Assembly (NCBI RefSeq): GCF_001857965.1
Contig: NZ_CP017774.1
Coordinates: 806,001 to 870,000 of the forward strand
Direction of reading: 5' to 3'
DNA length: 64,000 nt
Source of the DNA: Flavobacterium commune
Lineage (GTDB): Bacteria; Bacteroidota; Bacteroidia; Flavobacteriales; Flavobacteriaceae
The notes under the pieces are model-generated. The model saw nothing but the letters and a program-made list of their open reading frames with translations, was not told the origin of the DNA and did not search any database. The position numbers and the translations under genes were made by a program. Below are positions 1 to 8,659 of the stretch, one piece after another (within the stretch, counting starts at the first letter, position 1; every line of letters begins with the position of its first letter).

Positions 1-279
1 TGCTGCCGCCGTATTTCTTGGTGTCGATTCTACAATATCCAGATAAGGCGTATTCCTTTTTTCTAAAATCTTTCTGCTCAAATGGCAGTTATCTACATTC
101 CCTACCACGATTACCTTATCGGCAATATCACTATTGCGTTCTACAGTCAATTCAAATAGGGACTTGCCTTCAAAAATTTCCAAATATTGCTTAGGTTGGC
201 TTTTACGTGATAAAGGCCATAAACGACTTCCTATTCCTCCTGTAAGGATTACGTGTATGATTGTGTGGGTTTTATTCAT
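1..279 (-). CDS. manC: Mannose-1-phosphate guanylyltransferase, N-terminal part (runs off window)
   Basis: Only the first 93 codons are inside the window; the rest lies beyond the left edge. The enzyme makes GDP-mannose from mannose-1-phosphate and GTP, a precursor for surface polysaccharides. Residues 14-33 carry the nucleotidyltransferase signature GGIGSRLWPLSRKSQPKQYL, including the RLWPxSR and PKQ parts that bind nucleotide and metal. The ATG at 279 gives a start 14 residues before this motif, normal for the family. It is the last visible gene of the exopolysaccharide locus and is separated from the upstream tviB-like gene by a 287-bp spacer filled with heptamer repeats. The short fragment cannot show whether a C-terminal isomerase domain is present. 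Confidence 0.88.
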   Translation of the reverse strand, partial: MNKTHTIIHVILTGGIGSRLWPLSRKSQPKQYLEIFEGKSLFELTVERNSDIADKVIVVGNVDNCHLSRKILEKRNTPYLDIVESTPRNTAAA

Positions 280-284
280 TTCTC

Positions 285-560
285 TGTTGTCAGTTGAGAG
301 TTTTCAGTTATTGGTTGTGTGTTATCGGTTGTTAAAAAATAGTAGTCGATTAAAAACAACCTTTTTATCTCATATCTTATTTTAAAGTTTTACACCTCCC
401 TAACCCTCCTCAAGGAGGGAATTTGTTTTGTATAATCTGGACGAATTCCCCTCTTGAAATCGAAGACTCAACGATTCCTAATAAAAATATTAAATAGAGT
501 TAGAGGGGTTAGGGCTGTGTTGTCGAATTACTAAAAACAGACAACCGAAAACAGACAACT
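285..560. repeat. Paired inverted heptamer arrays filling the tviB-manC spacer
   Basis: Seven consecutive 7-mers of form NGTTNTC occupy 285-333 on the plus strand. Four 7-mers of the same form occupy 530-557 on the minus strand, so the two arrays are inverted. Between them is a small palindrome, CCCTCCTCAAGGAGGG (403-418). The left array ends 6 nt from the manC start codon and the right array starts 7 nt after the tviB-like stop codon. No ORF in the spacer looks coding. The function is unknown. Confidence 0.7.
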
Positions 561-566
561 ATTATA

Positions 567-1868
567 TTATAACCTCCCGTCCACATTAGTCTTTAAAACT
601 CCTTTTACATCGTAAATTATACTTGCTGTATTTTGAAGTTTTGACAAATCCATTGTTAAAAACGGAGTATGTGATACTCCTAATACGATGGCATCGAATT
701 TTTCCTGTGGTATCTGATTGCTTGTGTTTAACTGGTATTCTTTTTCTACTTCAACCGGACTAGCTAATGGATCATAAATGCTTATAGAAATCCCATATTC
801 CTGCAATGCTTTAATTACATCTACAATTTTGGTATTGCGAACATCTGGACAGTTTTCTTTAAAAGTTATTCCTAACATTAATAAGCTGGCTCCATTAACC
901 GAAATCCCTTTCTTAATCATTAACTTAACTACTTGGGCAGCTACATACTCTCCCATACTGTCATTCAATCGTCGTCCGGCCAATATAATTTCAGGATGAT
1001 ATCCTAGTTCCTGTGCTTTTTGCGCCAGATAATAAGGATCAACCCCTATACAATGTCCTCCAACCAATCCCGGTTTAAATGGCAAAAAATTCCATTTAGT
1101 TCCCGCAGCTGCCAAAACCGCCTGGGTGTCAATATTCATCAAATGGAATATTTTAGCCAATTCGTTGACAAAAGCAATATTGATGTCGCGTTGGGAATTT
1201 TCGATTACTTTAGCCGCCTCGGCTACTTTGATAGAAGGTGCCAAATGCGTTCCTGCCGTAATTACTGATTGGTATAGTTTATCTACTTTTTCTCCGATTT
1301 CCGGAGTAGAACCGGCAGTAACTTTCAATATTTTATCTACAGTATGTTCTTTATCACCCGGATTAATTCTTTCAGGGGAATAGCCCGCAAAAAAATCAAT
1401 ATTAAATTGCAATCCTGATATTCGTTCTAAAACCGGCACACATTCGTCTTCCGTCACCCCGGGATAAACCGTTGATTCATAAATAACAATATCTCCTTTT
1501 TTCAAAACCTGACCTACTGTTTCGCTGGCCTTATACAAAGGAGTCAAATCAGGACGGTTATTTTTATCAACAGGTGTTGGTACAGTAACTATATAATAAT
1601 TACAATCGGCAATGTCTTTTAATTGATTTGTACAATAAAGTCCTTTTTGCATCGTTGTTTCTACAGACGTGTCTTCTTTTGAAACTAAAACCGATTTTAA
1701 AACCGATTCTTCAACTTCAAAAGTACTGTCTGTACCGGCCTGCAATTCTTCAATCCGTTTTTGATTGATGTCAAATCCAACAACTGCATATTTTGTAGCA
1801 AATAAACGAGCCAATGGCAAACCAACATAACCAAGACCTATAACTGCTATTTTAGAATTAGACTCCAC
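567..1868 (-). CDS. tviB: TviB/WbpO-type nucleotide-sugar dehydrogenase
   Basis: NAD-dependent UDP-sugar 6-dehydrogenase, 433 aa, of the UDP-glucose/GDP-mannose dehydrogenase superfamily. The N-terminal Rossmann motif is GLGYVGLPLA (residues 11-20). The active-site cysteine lies in GGHCIGVDPYYL, preceded by GTKWNFLPFKPGLV, a combination typical of the TviB/WbpO branch that oxidises UDP-GlcNAc or UDP-GalNAc to the uronic acid. With the WbpP/TviC-like epimerase upstream it could make UDP-GalNAcA, as in Vi antigen synthesis; this is inference. The start codon is GTG, since no ATG lies close to the Rossmann motif. It appears to have its own promoter, because a terminator hairpin follows upxY and a -7 box lies at 1969-1976. 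Confidence 0.88.
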   Translation of the reverse strand: MESNSKIAVIGLGYVGLPLARLFATKYAVVGFDINQKRIEELQAGTDSTFEVEESVLKSVLVSKEDTSVETTMQKGLYCTNQLKDIADCNYYIVTVPTPVDKNNRPDLTPLYKASETVGQVLKKGDIVIYESTVYPGVTEDECVPVLERISGLQFNIDFFAGYSPERINPGDKEHTVDKILKVTAGSTPEIGEKVDKLYQSVITAGTHLAPSIKVAEAAKVIENSQRDINIAFVNELAKIFHLMNIDTQAVLAAAGTKWNFLPFKPGLVGGHCIGVDPYYLAQKAQELGYHPEIILAGRRLNDSMGEYVAAQVVKLMIKKGISVNGASLLMLGITFKENCPDVRNTKIVDVIKALQEYGISISIYDPLASPVEVEKEYQLNTSNQIPQEKFDAIVLGVSHTPFLTMDLSKLQNTASIIYDVKGVLKTNVDGRL

Positions 1869-1893
1869 TGATTTCCCTTTATTTATGTCTACT

Positions 1894-1965
1894 TTACTGA
1901 CTTTTCTCCAACGCTTCGCGGTTCCAACTCACATAAAATGGGTTAGAATCCGACTTTTTTTTCAT
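1894..1965 (-). CDS. Possible 23-aa leader peptide before the tviB-like gene
   Basis: An ATG lies 3 nt after a perfect -7 box (TATATTTG), so a transcript from this promoter would start at or very near this codon. The frame runs 23 codons, beginning MKKKSDSNPF and ending REALEKSQ, and stops 25 nt before the GTG of the dehydrogenase. The composition is protein-like rather than low complexity. No family is recognised. It may be a leader peptide, a relic of a longer gene, or chance. Confidence 0.3.
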   Translation of the reverse strand: MKKKSDSNPFYVSWNREALEKSQ

Positions 1966-1968
1966 CCG

Positions 1969-1976
1969 CAAATATA
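1969..1976 (-). promoter_or_regulatory. -7 promoter box TATATTTG before the tviB-like gene
   Basis: Perfect match to the Bacteroidota -7 consensus TANNTTTG on the minus strand. No good TTTG was found at the expected upstream distance, so only the -7 part is supported. It lies downstream of the upxY terminator, which suggests a separate transcription unit for the tviB-like gene and manC. Confidence 0.5.
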
Positions 1977-2135
1977 AACGACTCAAAGTTGAATTCCTAT
2001 CAATACTTTTGAAATTGAACGAAAATAACAAATTAGAAACATTAATAAATAGAAAGCTTCAAATTAAAAATCTTTAATAAGCAGGCCAACAACACTATAA
2101 GAACTTTCTTTCTATTCTAAATTAAAAACAAAAAA

Positions 2136-2161
2136 AAGATATAAATTCACTCTTATATCTT
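2136..2161 (-). terminator. Hairpin terminator overlapping the end of upxY
   Basis: On the minus strand AAGATATAA pairs with TTATATCTT around a short loop, followed by a run of eight T. The stem includes the last sense codons and the stop codon of upxY. It is AT-rich, so of moderate strength. It could be a site where antitermination matters. Confidence 0.55.
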
Positions 2162-2632
2162 TTTCATCTTTAAAACACATCCCATTGATTCCAAAACAAG
2201 GATACAATTATTTCTATTTACTTCCTGAACGACAGCTTCCTGGGATTTAAAAGGCCCAGATTCCAAGACGACTTTATCCCCTACCTGTAAAGAAGCAACT
2301 GAAATCTCATACTTATCAGGCACGGCGAGCCATTTCTTAATAGTGTTAATTTCCTCATCACGCACAATCGCCGGTTTTCCCAACCAAAAAAGATAACGCA
2401 CAACACCTGAAGACTGGAATACTAAATTCCGATCATTCTCTGCTAAACGGACAAAAACATAGGAATTAAAAAGTGGCACTTCCACCTTTTTCTTTCGATC
2501 CGACCATTGACGAACCTGAGTAACCAAAGGACAATAGCACTCAATCCCTTTTTGAATTAATTGTTCGGCTACTTTTTTTTCCCACTTCGGTTTGGTGTAA
2601 ACTACATACCAATTCATACTTTCCTTCTTCAT
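2153..2632 (-). CDS. upxY: UpxY-family transcription antiterminator (NusG paralogue)
   Basis: 159 aa. The N-terminal NusG-like (NGN) domain starts at WYVVYTKPKWEKKVAEQL (residues 8-25), and a KOW-type module with VGDKVVLESGPF is near residue 117. UpxY proteins bind RNA polymerase and stop premature termination in capsule operons of Bacteroides. In Bacteroides the gene is usually first in the operon. Here it lies after wza, wzc, the epimerase and ugd, behind a 221-bp spacer with a weak -7 box (TATATTTC, 2640-2647), so it may open a second transcription unit. M6 (MNWYVVY) is an alternative start. It is not the housekeeping nusG, because there is no secE or rplK beside it. Confidence 0.85.
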   Translation of the reverse strand: MKKESMNWYVVYTKPKWEKKVAEQLIQKGIECYCPLVTQVRQWSDRKKKVEVPLFNSYVFVRLAENDRNLVFQSSGVVRYLFWLGKPAIVRDEEINTIKKWLAVPDKYEISVASLQVGDKVVLESGPFKSQEAVVQEVNRNNCILVLESMGCVLKMKKI

Positions 2633-2688
2633 TGAAATAGAAATATAAAAGCTCTAAATATTTTAAACCTGGATTACGCAATGGAACA

Positions 2689-2760
2689 CAGATTAAACGG
2701 ATTCAAACGGATTTTTTAATTATTTTTAAGCATAAAATCTACGATAATCTGCATAATCTG
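2689..2760. repeat. Imperfect inverted repeat with periodic arms in the ugd-upxY spacer
   Basis: The left arm (2689-2712) and the right arm (2736-2760, read on the minus strand) both consist of GATT-centred words of 9-10 nt (CAGATTAAA-like), so they form an imperfect inverted repeat around a 23-nt AT-rich centre. A second small palindrome, CTCTCCTTTGGAGAG, lies at 2825-2839. The layout resembles the paired-array elements elsewhere in the window, with another word length. The function is unknown. Confidence 0.55.
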
Positions 2761-2853
2761 CGGGACAAAAAAACAAAAAAATCCTAATGCGGGTTCTGGG
2801 TTAAACTGGCTACACTTCGACTCCCTCTCCTTTGGAGAGTGCTAGGGTGAGTT

Positions 2854-4245
2854 TTAAGACCCAATCGCCTGATAAACAAAACCAATCTTTTCCAAAACCG
2901 TTTTATCCAATATATTCCTTCCATCAAAGACAAAGGCAGGCTTTTGCATCGAATCGTAGATCTTCTGCCAATCATAAGTTACAAACTCATCCCATTCGGT
3001 AAGAATAGCAACGGCATGAGCCTTATTACAGGCTTCATAAGGATTATCGAAAGACAAAATACTATTGACATTCTCATCGGCTGTTCTGGACTGTAGGTAA
3101 TCCAAATCGGCTAAAACTTTTTTTCGGGATACTTTGGGGTCATAAACCGCAATTTTAGCATTTTCACTAATCAAATCATCCGCTACATATATAGCTGCTG
3201 ACTCTCTGGTATCGTTAGTATCTTTTTTGAAAGCCCAACCCAGGAATGCAATCTTTTTATCGGAAACAGTATTATAAAGCGTTTTTACAATATTATTTGA
3301 AAACCTTCTTTTTTGGTGGTCATTCATAATAATCACCTGTTCCCAATAATCTGCTACCTCGTTTAAGCCATAAGATTTTGCGATATAAACCAAATTCAAA
3401 ATATCTTTTTGAAAACAAGAACCTCCAAAACCTACAGAAGCTTTTAGAAATTTAGGACCAATTCGGCTGTCCATTCCTATGGCTCTCGCCACTTCGTTCA
3501 CATCGGCACCTGTTTTTTCGCACAGTTCTGACAGGGCGTTTATCGAAGAAATTCGTTGTGCCAAAAAAGCGTTAGCTGTCAATTTTGACAATTCAGAGGA
3601 CCAAACATTAGTAGTCAAAATTTGGTTGACCGGAACCCAATTAGCATAAACAGCAACCAATTCCTGAATGGCTTTTTCACCTTCATCGCTAGTGTCACCA
3701 CCTATCAAAATACGATCGGGATTTAACAAATCCTGAACAGCGGTGCCTTCAGCCAAAAATTCCGGATTAGAAAGAATCTGGAATTTTACTCCATTTCCTG
3801 TATTATCCAAAATACTTTTTATCGCCTCGGCAGTTCGCACCGGCAAAGTCGATTTTTCAACTACAATTTTATCCGACTTAGCCACCTTGGCAATCTGTCG
3901 GGCACACAATTCGATGTATTTCAAATCGGCAGCCATCCCTTTCCCTTTTCCATAGGTTTTGGTGGGTGTATTTACCGAAATAAAAATCATCTCTGCTTCA
4001 TCGATAGCTTTATCCACCTCGGTAGAAAAAAACAAATTACGACCTCTGGCCTCTTTTACAATTTCCGAAAGTCCGGGTTCGTAAATTGGAATATTATTCA
4101 CATCCGCATCATTCCAGGCTGCAATTCTTTCTTCGTTCAAATCCACCACAGTCACCTGTATATGCGGACATTTTTGTGCTATAATTGCCATTGTAGGTCC
4201 ACCAACATAGCCCGCCCCAATGCAACAAATTTTTGTAATTCCCAT
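2854..4245 (-). CDS. ugd: UDP-glucose 6-dehydrogenase
   Basis: 463 aa from the ATG at 4245 ([18 protein letters not shown]). The longer open frame starting at 4290 adds 15 residues before the Rossmann motif that are not typical of the family. The motif [14 protein letters not shown] and the catalytic segment [20 protein letters not shown] identify the animal/plant-like UGDH branch, which converts UDP-glucose to UDP-glucuronate using two NAD+. It has the three expected parts: NAD-binding domain, dimerisation helix and UDP-binding domain ([12 protein letters not shown]). It is transcribed after the epimerase across a 12-copy heptamer array. It presumably supplies UDP-GlcA for the capsule. Confidence 0.92.
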   Translation of the reverse strand: MGITKICCIGAGYVGGPTMAIIAQKCPHIQVTVVDLNEERIAAWNDADVNNIPIYEPGLSEIVKEARGRNLFFSTEVDKAIDEAEMIFISVNTPTKTYGKGKGMAADLKYIELCARQIAKVAKSDKIVVEKSTLPVRTAEAIKSILDNTGNGVKFQILSNPEFLAEGTAVQDLLNPDRILIGGDTSDEGEKAIQELVAVYANWVPVNQILTTNVWSSELSKLTANAFLAQRISSINALSELCEKTGADVNEVARAIGMDSRIGPKFLKASVGFGGSCFQKDILNLVYIAKSYGLNEVADYWEQVIIMNDHQKRRFSNNIVKTLYNTVSDKKIAFLGWAFKKDTNDTRESAAIYVADDLISENAKIAVYDPKVSRKKVLADLDYLQSRTADENVNSILSFDNPYEACNKAHAVAILTEWDEFVTYDWQKIYDSMQKPAFVFDGRNILDKTVLEKIGFVYQAIGS

Positions 4246-4293
4246 TATTTTATTTTCTATTATGTATCGAGTCATGAAATCTAAGCGCAACAG

Positions 4294-4377
4294 TAACTTC
4301 TAACTTCTAACCTCTAACTTCTAACTTCTAACTTCTAACTTCCAACTTCTAACTTCCAACTTCTGACTTCTAACTTC
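4294..4377 (-). repeat. Perfect-register 12 x 7-bp tandem repeat (GAAGTTA)
   Basis: Twelve adjacent heptamers, TAACTTC on the plus strand (GAAGTTA in the mRNA sense). Eight copies are exact and the other four differ at one position. The array begins inside the stop codon of the epimerase gene and ends 48 nt before the ugd start. It has no spacers, so it is not a CRISPR. The same 7-mer follows rarA at 41766-41793 in the same orientation relative to its upstream gene. Confidence 0.9.
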
Positions 4378-5359
4378 ATTTCAAATTATTCCAATACCAA
4401 TCTACCGCAATCCTAAGTCCTTCCTGCAAAGAATACTCCGGATTGTACCCTAACAAATCTTTTGCCTTATCAATACTCGCTAATGAATGCGGAATATCTC
4501 CGGCTCTATTGGGTCCGTAAACAACTGTTACATCTGCAATTTTAGCATCGTAAACACTCAAATATTGTTTTAAATAGCCAACCAAATCATTCAGCGTATT
4601 TCTGTCTCCATAAGCGGTGTTGTAAACCGTATTGACCGCTTCAATTTTATCTGTCGAAATTGCCAATTCATTCATTTGAATTACATTATCAATATAAGTA
4701 AAATCACGTGAGTAATTCCCATCACCATTGATAGTAATGCTTTCGTGATTCATTAATTGCATTACAAATTTTGGAATTACTGCCGCATAAGCGCCATTAG
4801 GATCTTGTTTTCTTCCAAAAACATTAAAATAACGCAAACCTACTGTTTCTATTCCATACGTCTTACTGAAAATTTCAGCATACAACTCGTTTACATATTT
4901 AGTAATCGCATAAGGCGAAAGTGGTTTACCGATAACATCTTCTACTTTTGGCAATCCTACTGAATCTCCATAAGTTGAAGAACTGGCGGCATACACAAAG
5001 CGTTTTACTTTGCCCTCTGTAGCTGCCTGTAACATATTCAAAAAACCCGAAACATTAACATCATTAGTCGTAATCGGATCATTGATAGAACGCGGAACCG
5101 AACCCAAAGCCGCCTGATGCAACACATAATCAACACCCTGAACCGCTTTTTTACAATCTTCGAAATTTCGAATATCACCTTCGATTAAAAGAAAATCAGG
5201 ATTATCAATACAGGCTTTCAAATTATGACGGTGACCTGTGGCAAAATTATCGAGACAAATCACCTTATTGCCTTTGGACAAAAAATATTCACACAGATTA
5301 GAACCTATAAATCCTGCTCCTCCGGTAATTAAAATGGTATATTTTGTTATTTCTCTCAC
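4376..5359 (-). CDS. wbpP: WbpP/TviC-type UDP-N-acetylhexosamine 4-epimerase
   Basis: 327-aa short-chain dehydrogenase of the extended NAD-epimerase class. The NAD-binding motif is GGAGFIG (residues 13-19). The catalytic elements are AASSSTYGDS and YAITK (YxxxK). The stretch HQAALGSVPRSINDP is characteristic of the WbpP/TviC/CapI branch, which interconverts UDP-GlcNAc and UDP-GalNAc. Residue-level substrate choice cannot be settled by eye. It is 20 bp after wzc and followed directly by the heptamer array and ugd. Together with the TviB-like dehydrogenase it would give UDP-GalNAcA. Confidence 0.85.
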   Translation of the reverse strand: MREITKYTILITGGAGFIGSNLCEYFLSKGNKVICLDNFATGHRHNLKACIDNPDFLLIEGDIRNFEDCKKAVQGVDYVLHQAALGSVPRSINDPITTNDVNVSGFLNMLQAATEGKVKRFVYAASSSTYGDSVGLPKVEDVIGKPLSPYAITKYVNELYAEIFSKTYGIETVGLRYFNVFGRKQDPNGAYAAVIPKFVMQLMNHESITINGDGNYSRDFTYIDNVIQMNELAISTDKIEAVNTVYNTAYGDRNTLNDLVGYLKQYLSVYDAKIADVTVVYGPNRAGDIPHSLASIDKAKDLLGYNPEYSLQEGLRIAVDWYWNNLK

Positions 5360-5379
5360 TGACGTATTTGAATTTCTTA

Positions 5380-7833
5380 TTAGACTTTTCTAATTTTCTT
5401 CATTATTTTTTTCAAAACATTCTTTGGTTTTTCCTCTTCATGATAACCGTTAGAATAATCTCCGTAACCATAGCCATAGCCGTACCCATAAGCAGATCCA
5501 TACTTGGCTTTATTTTCAAATCCATTCAAAATAATACTCACATTATTCATTTCTCCACGTTTAACCCTGTTATTCAATAACGGAATCATTTCTTTCTTAG
5601 TAATATTTTGCCTTACTATATACAAAGTAACATCAGCATATTGCCCTAACTCCAAAGAATCCGAAACCAAACCAACAGGAGGAGTATCTAAAATAATGTA
5701 ATCGTAATTCTTTTTTAACTCCTCAATCAACTCTGCCATAGCTTCACCAATAATCAACTCCGAAGGATTAGGCGGAACCGGCCCTGAAAGAATCACATCC
5801 AGATAAGGAATTGAGGTTGTATTGACTATTTGGTCTAAACTTTTTTGTTTAATCAAATAATTAACCACACCGACATCATTGGTCAAATTAAATTCCTGAG
5901 ACAATTTTGGTTTCCTCAAATCCAAACCAACAATTACTGTCTTCTTTTCGCTTAAAGCAAAAACCGTAGCGATATTAATCGAACAAAATGTCTTTCCTTC
6001 ACCACTTACCGAAGAAGTTATCATAAGGGTTTTAGCTCCTTCAACATGCTGCCTTTTATACAAAAACTGTAAAGACGAGCGAATGGCTCTAAAAGATTCA
6101 GATAAAGCCGATTTAGGCTTATCAAAAACCGCCAATTCCCCATTTTCCTTATACACACCTACAACTCCTATTAACGGAATTTGAGTTTGCTTGCTTACAT
6201 CTTCTGCGTTTTGGACCGAATTATTGATAAAAAAGAGTACAAAAATAAAAAGCAACGGAATTAAGATTCCCAGAAAAAGTGCCGATACATAATTTACAGA
6301 AGAATTAGGTCCTATCAAGCCTCCGCCCACATCTTTGGCCGGATCGATAAAATGAATATCGGATAAATTGGCTGCTTTTACAATATCGGCTTCGCTTCTT
6401 TTTTGAAGAAAAGTGCTGTAAATATTATCACTTAAATCGTATTTCCGCTTTATTTTAACCAATTCCTGCTGATCATCAGGTAACTTTTTAATATTCCCTT
6501 CAGCCTGATTAATTTTACTGTTTATCAAACCTAAGTCAAATTGCAATGATGATTTTGCGCTAGCGATATTTTCTAACAAAACACTTTTAACAGCCTCCAT
6601 TTGATTGTCAAAATCCCGGAATATCTTATCACTTTTTACAGCATAAGCCATTTCTGAACGTTGGGTAGAAAGAGCAATCAGCTTGGAAATATTAGCTACA
6701 ATATTAGGATCTTCAATTCCGGCAACGGATGGCGCAGGAAGTCTGGAATAATCAACACTGTTTTTTAAATAGGCTTTAAGCGAATTATAATAACTTATTT
6801 TTCGAACAATAGCATCTTTTTCCACATCATATTGAAGAATTTTATCCGAAAACTTAGCTCCTCCATCTTCAATGTTTAAAACATCTTTTCCTTTCTTAAA
6901 AGACTTCAGCTCTTCTCCGGCTGTCTTTAATTGCGATTCCATAGCCACAAGAGTACTATCAATAAAAGCAATGGTATTGGTTGCAAATCGATTCTTCTTG
7001 TCCAATTGCCTTTTAATCAACATATTCACCGTTGCATTGAGATACTCTACCATTCGGGCCTTATTAGTCCCAGTTAATTTTAAACTAAGTATCGAAGCTC
7101 CTTTTTCGTCAGCACTAACGTTGATTCCTCTGTAACGGGAAACGGTACCGTCAAAGTTATTGAATCGTACAAAATACTCTTTACCCTTATAAAAACCGGG
7201 ATTGTCTTTTATTTGTAATTTCCAGTGTAAAAACGGCAACGAAACCTGTTCGCCTACTTTGTATTTCTTAACAAAATCACCTACAGCTACAGCAGTATTA
7301 CTGTACGAATTATCAGAATAAGTAATTAATGAAGCCGAATTACCTTCAAAAATAATTTTTATTTGATATTCCGATTCGCTTAAAAATTGAATAGCAATCA
7401 AAGCTCCTGAAAGCTGCCCTTTGTTTTTATCAATAGTTAGATAAAACGGAACAGCACCATAAGCATCGACCATATTGTACTTTTCCTGTACCAGATAATC
7501 AATGTAAAACTGCAATTGATCAACAACTAATTCGTTATGAGAGCGGGATTGTAAGGTGGTTAAAATGGTCTGCATCTGATCGGAAACTCCTCCCCAATTG
7601 AATGTCAAACTCGTATTAGAAGTAAACAACGGATTATTCTCTTCTTTTACCGAAATCAAAGTTCCCATTTCGTAAATTTTCTCTTTACGAATATTCACCT
7701 GATAAGCAATAGTAAATGTAATGATTAAACTAATTAAAAACCATTTCCAATAACTCAGTATTTTTATTAGCAAACCTTTAAAGTCAAAACTAACTTGGTT
7801 TTCAAAAATGGAAAAATCTTTTATATCTAACAT
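5380..7833 (-). CDS. wzc: Wzc-type polysaccharide co-polymerase and tyrosine autokinase
   Basis: 817-aa inner-membrane protein. The N-terminal Wzz domain begins with a membrane segment near residues 30-47. A long periplasmic coiled-coil part follows, with the second membrane segment near 512-535. The cytoplasmic BY-kinase domain has Walker A SSVSGEGKT (about residue 610), Walker A' GLDLRKPK and Walker B IILDTPPVG (about 714). The C-terminal tail (about 772-797) holds eight tyrosines in an SAYGYGYGYGYGDY-type cluster, the expected autophosphorylation site. Phosphorylation cycles of this tail control capsule chain export. The gene is 15 bp after the wza-like gene, the usual export pair. Confidence 0.93.
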   Translation of the reverse strand: MLDIKDFSIFENQVSFDFKGLLIKILSYWKWFLISLIITFTIAYQVNIRKEKIYEMGTLISVKEENNPLFTSNTSLTFNWGGVSDQMQTILTTLQSRSHNELVVDQLQFYIDYLVQEKYNMVDAYGAVPFYLTIDKNKGQLSGALIAIQFLSESEYQIKIIFEGNSASLITYSDNSYSNTAVAVGDFVKKYKVGEQVSLPFLHWKLQIKDNPGFYKGKEYFVRFNNFDGTVSRYRGINVSADEKGASILSLKLTGTNKARMVEYLNATVNMLIKRQLDKKNRFATNTIAFIDSTLVAMESQLKTAGEELKSFKKGKDVLNIEDGGAKFSDKILQYDVEKDAIVRKISYYNSLKAYLKNSVDYSRLPAPSVAGIEDPNIVANISKLIALSTQRSEMAYAVKSDKIFRDFDNQMEAVKSVLLENIASAKSSLQFDLGLINSKINQAEGNIKKLPDDQQELVKIKRKYDLSDNIYSTFLQKRSEADIVKAANLSDIHFIDPAKDVGGGLIGPNSSVNYVSALFLGILIPLLFIFVLFFINNSVQNAEDVSKQTQIPLIGVVGVYKENGELAVFDKPKSALSESFRAIRSSLQFLYKRQHVEGAKTLMITSSVSGEGKTFCSINIATVFALSEKKTVIVGLDLRKPKLSQEFNLTNDVGVVNYLIKQKSLDQIVNTTSIPYLDVILSGPVPPNPSELIIGEAMAELIEELKKNYDYIILDTPPVGLVSDSLELGQYADVTLYIVRQNITKKEMIPLLNNRVKRGEMNNVSIILNGFENKAKYGSAYGYGYGYGYGDYSNGYHEEEKPKNVLKKIMKKIRKV

Positions 7834-7848
7834 TTATTAAAATGTGTT

Positions 7849-8634
7849 TTATCTTAATAATAAAAAAACAGTTGTACCTAATGATATCAATGTAAAGATT
7901 GTACCTAAAGATTCTATACCTGTTTTCCCTGTACCCCAGGTTTTTTGTCTTAGCGGTTTTACATAAATATAATCATTGGGTTGCAAATAATAATAAGGTG
8001 AATTTACCACATTTATATCTGTCAAATCAATGTCGTGCATTTCATTTCCTGTTGGGGTTTTCCGGATAATGGTAACCGCTTTTCTATTTCCTAAAAGTGT
8101 AATATCGCCAGCGTTAGCAATGGCTTCCATGATATTTACATTTTCCTGAAACAAAGTTTTAGTCCCTGTACTTCCTATTTCGCCATTAATAGTATAACGA
8201 AAACCGGCCAATTTTACTATCACAAAAATATTGGCTTCTTTCTTAAAATATTCGGCTAATAATTGTTTTTCTATACGTTGTCTTACTTCATCAAGAGTGT
8301 AACCTATTACATTTAACTCTCCTAAAATAGGCATTCTGATATTCCCGTGATCATCTACCGTAAAACCACTAAAATACAAAGCTGCTTCTGATTTTCCTGA
8401 TTCTCCACTACTTGTAGTACTAAAAATCTCGACTAATTTAGGATCATTCGCTTTAATACTAATACTCAAAACATCATTAGATTGCAAACGATAAGGCTTA
8501 GACACCACTGCCGAAATCGATGTTTCAGCATTGGTTTCGTTTTTATTTTGCAAATAAACCAAATCCCTTGTTGAAATACAGGAGGAAAACAACACACTAA
8601 TACTTAGCAATAAACCAAATAGATACTTACCCAT
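7849..8634 (-). CDS. wza: Wza-type polysaccharide export lipoprotein
   Basis: 261 aa. A lipoprotein signal peptide ends in the lipobox FSSC with Cys19 as the lipidated residue. The polysaccharide-export (Poly_export) domain follows (YRLQSNDVLSISIKANDP, then NIRMPILGELNVIGYTLDEV), with an SLBB-like part after it and a hydrophobic C-terminal segment (TIFTLISLGTTVFLLL). It is shorter than E. coli Wza (379 aa), which is usual for Bacteroidota homologues. It is the first gene of the visible capsule locus, behind a -7 box. It would form the outer-membrane exit of the capsule export channel. Confidence 0.9.
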   Translation of the reverse strand: MGKYLFGLLLSISVLFSSCISTRDLVYLQNKNETNAETSISAVVSKPYRLQSNDVLSISIKANDPKLVEIFSTTSSGESGKSEAALYFSGFTVDDHGNIRMPILGELNVIGYTLDEVRQRIEKQLLAEYFKKEANIFVIVKLAGFRYTINGEIGSTGTKTLFQENVNIMEAIANAGDITLLGNRKAVTIIRKTPTGNEMHDIDLTDINVVNSPYYYLQPNDYIYVKPLRQKTWGTGKTGIESLGTIFTLISLGTTVFLLLR

Positions 8635-8651
8635 TTTATTATTTTAGATAA

Positions 8652-8659
8652 CAAATATA
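8652..8659 (-). promoter_or_regulatory. -7 promoter box TATATTTG for the capsule locus
   Basis: Perfect TANNTTTG on the minus strand, 17 nt before the wza ATG. A TTTC lies about 19 nt further upstream in the position of the -33 element. This is the likely promoter of wza-wzc-wbpP-ugd. Confidence 0.55.

Noticed and set aside
134-385. Plus-strand ORF over the manC start
   Set aside because: It is antisense to the clear manC reading frame and continues into the heptamer array; no protein family resemblance.
2153-2632. Housekeeping NusG
   Set aside because: Short variable form inside a capsule locus, no secE/rplK neighbours; it fits UpxY better.
4246-4290. N-terminal extension of ugd
   Set aside because: The 15 extra residues before the Rossmann motif are atypical; the ATG at 4245 places the motif correctly.
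4294-4377. CRISPR array
   Set aside because: The 7-nt units are directly adjacent with no spacers, and no cas genes are present.
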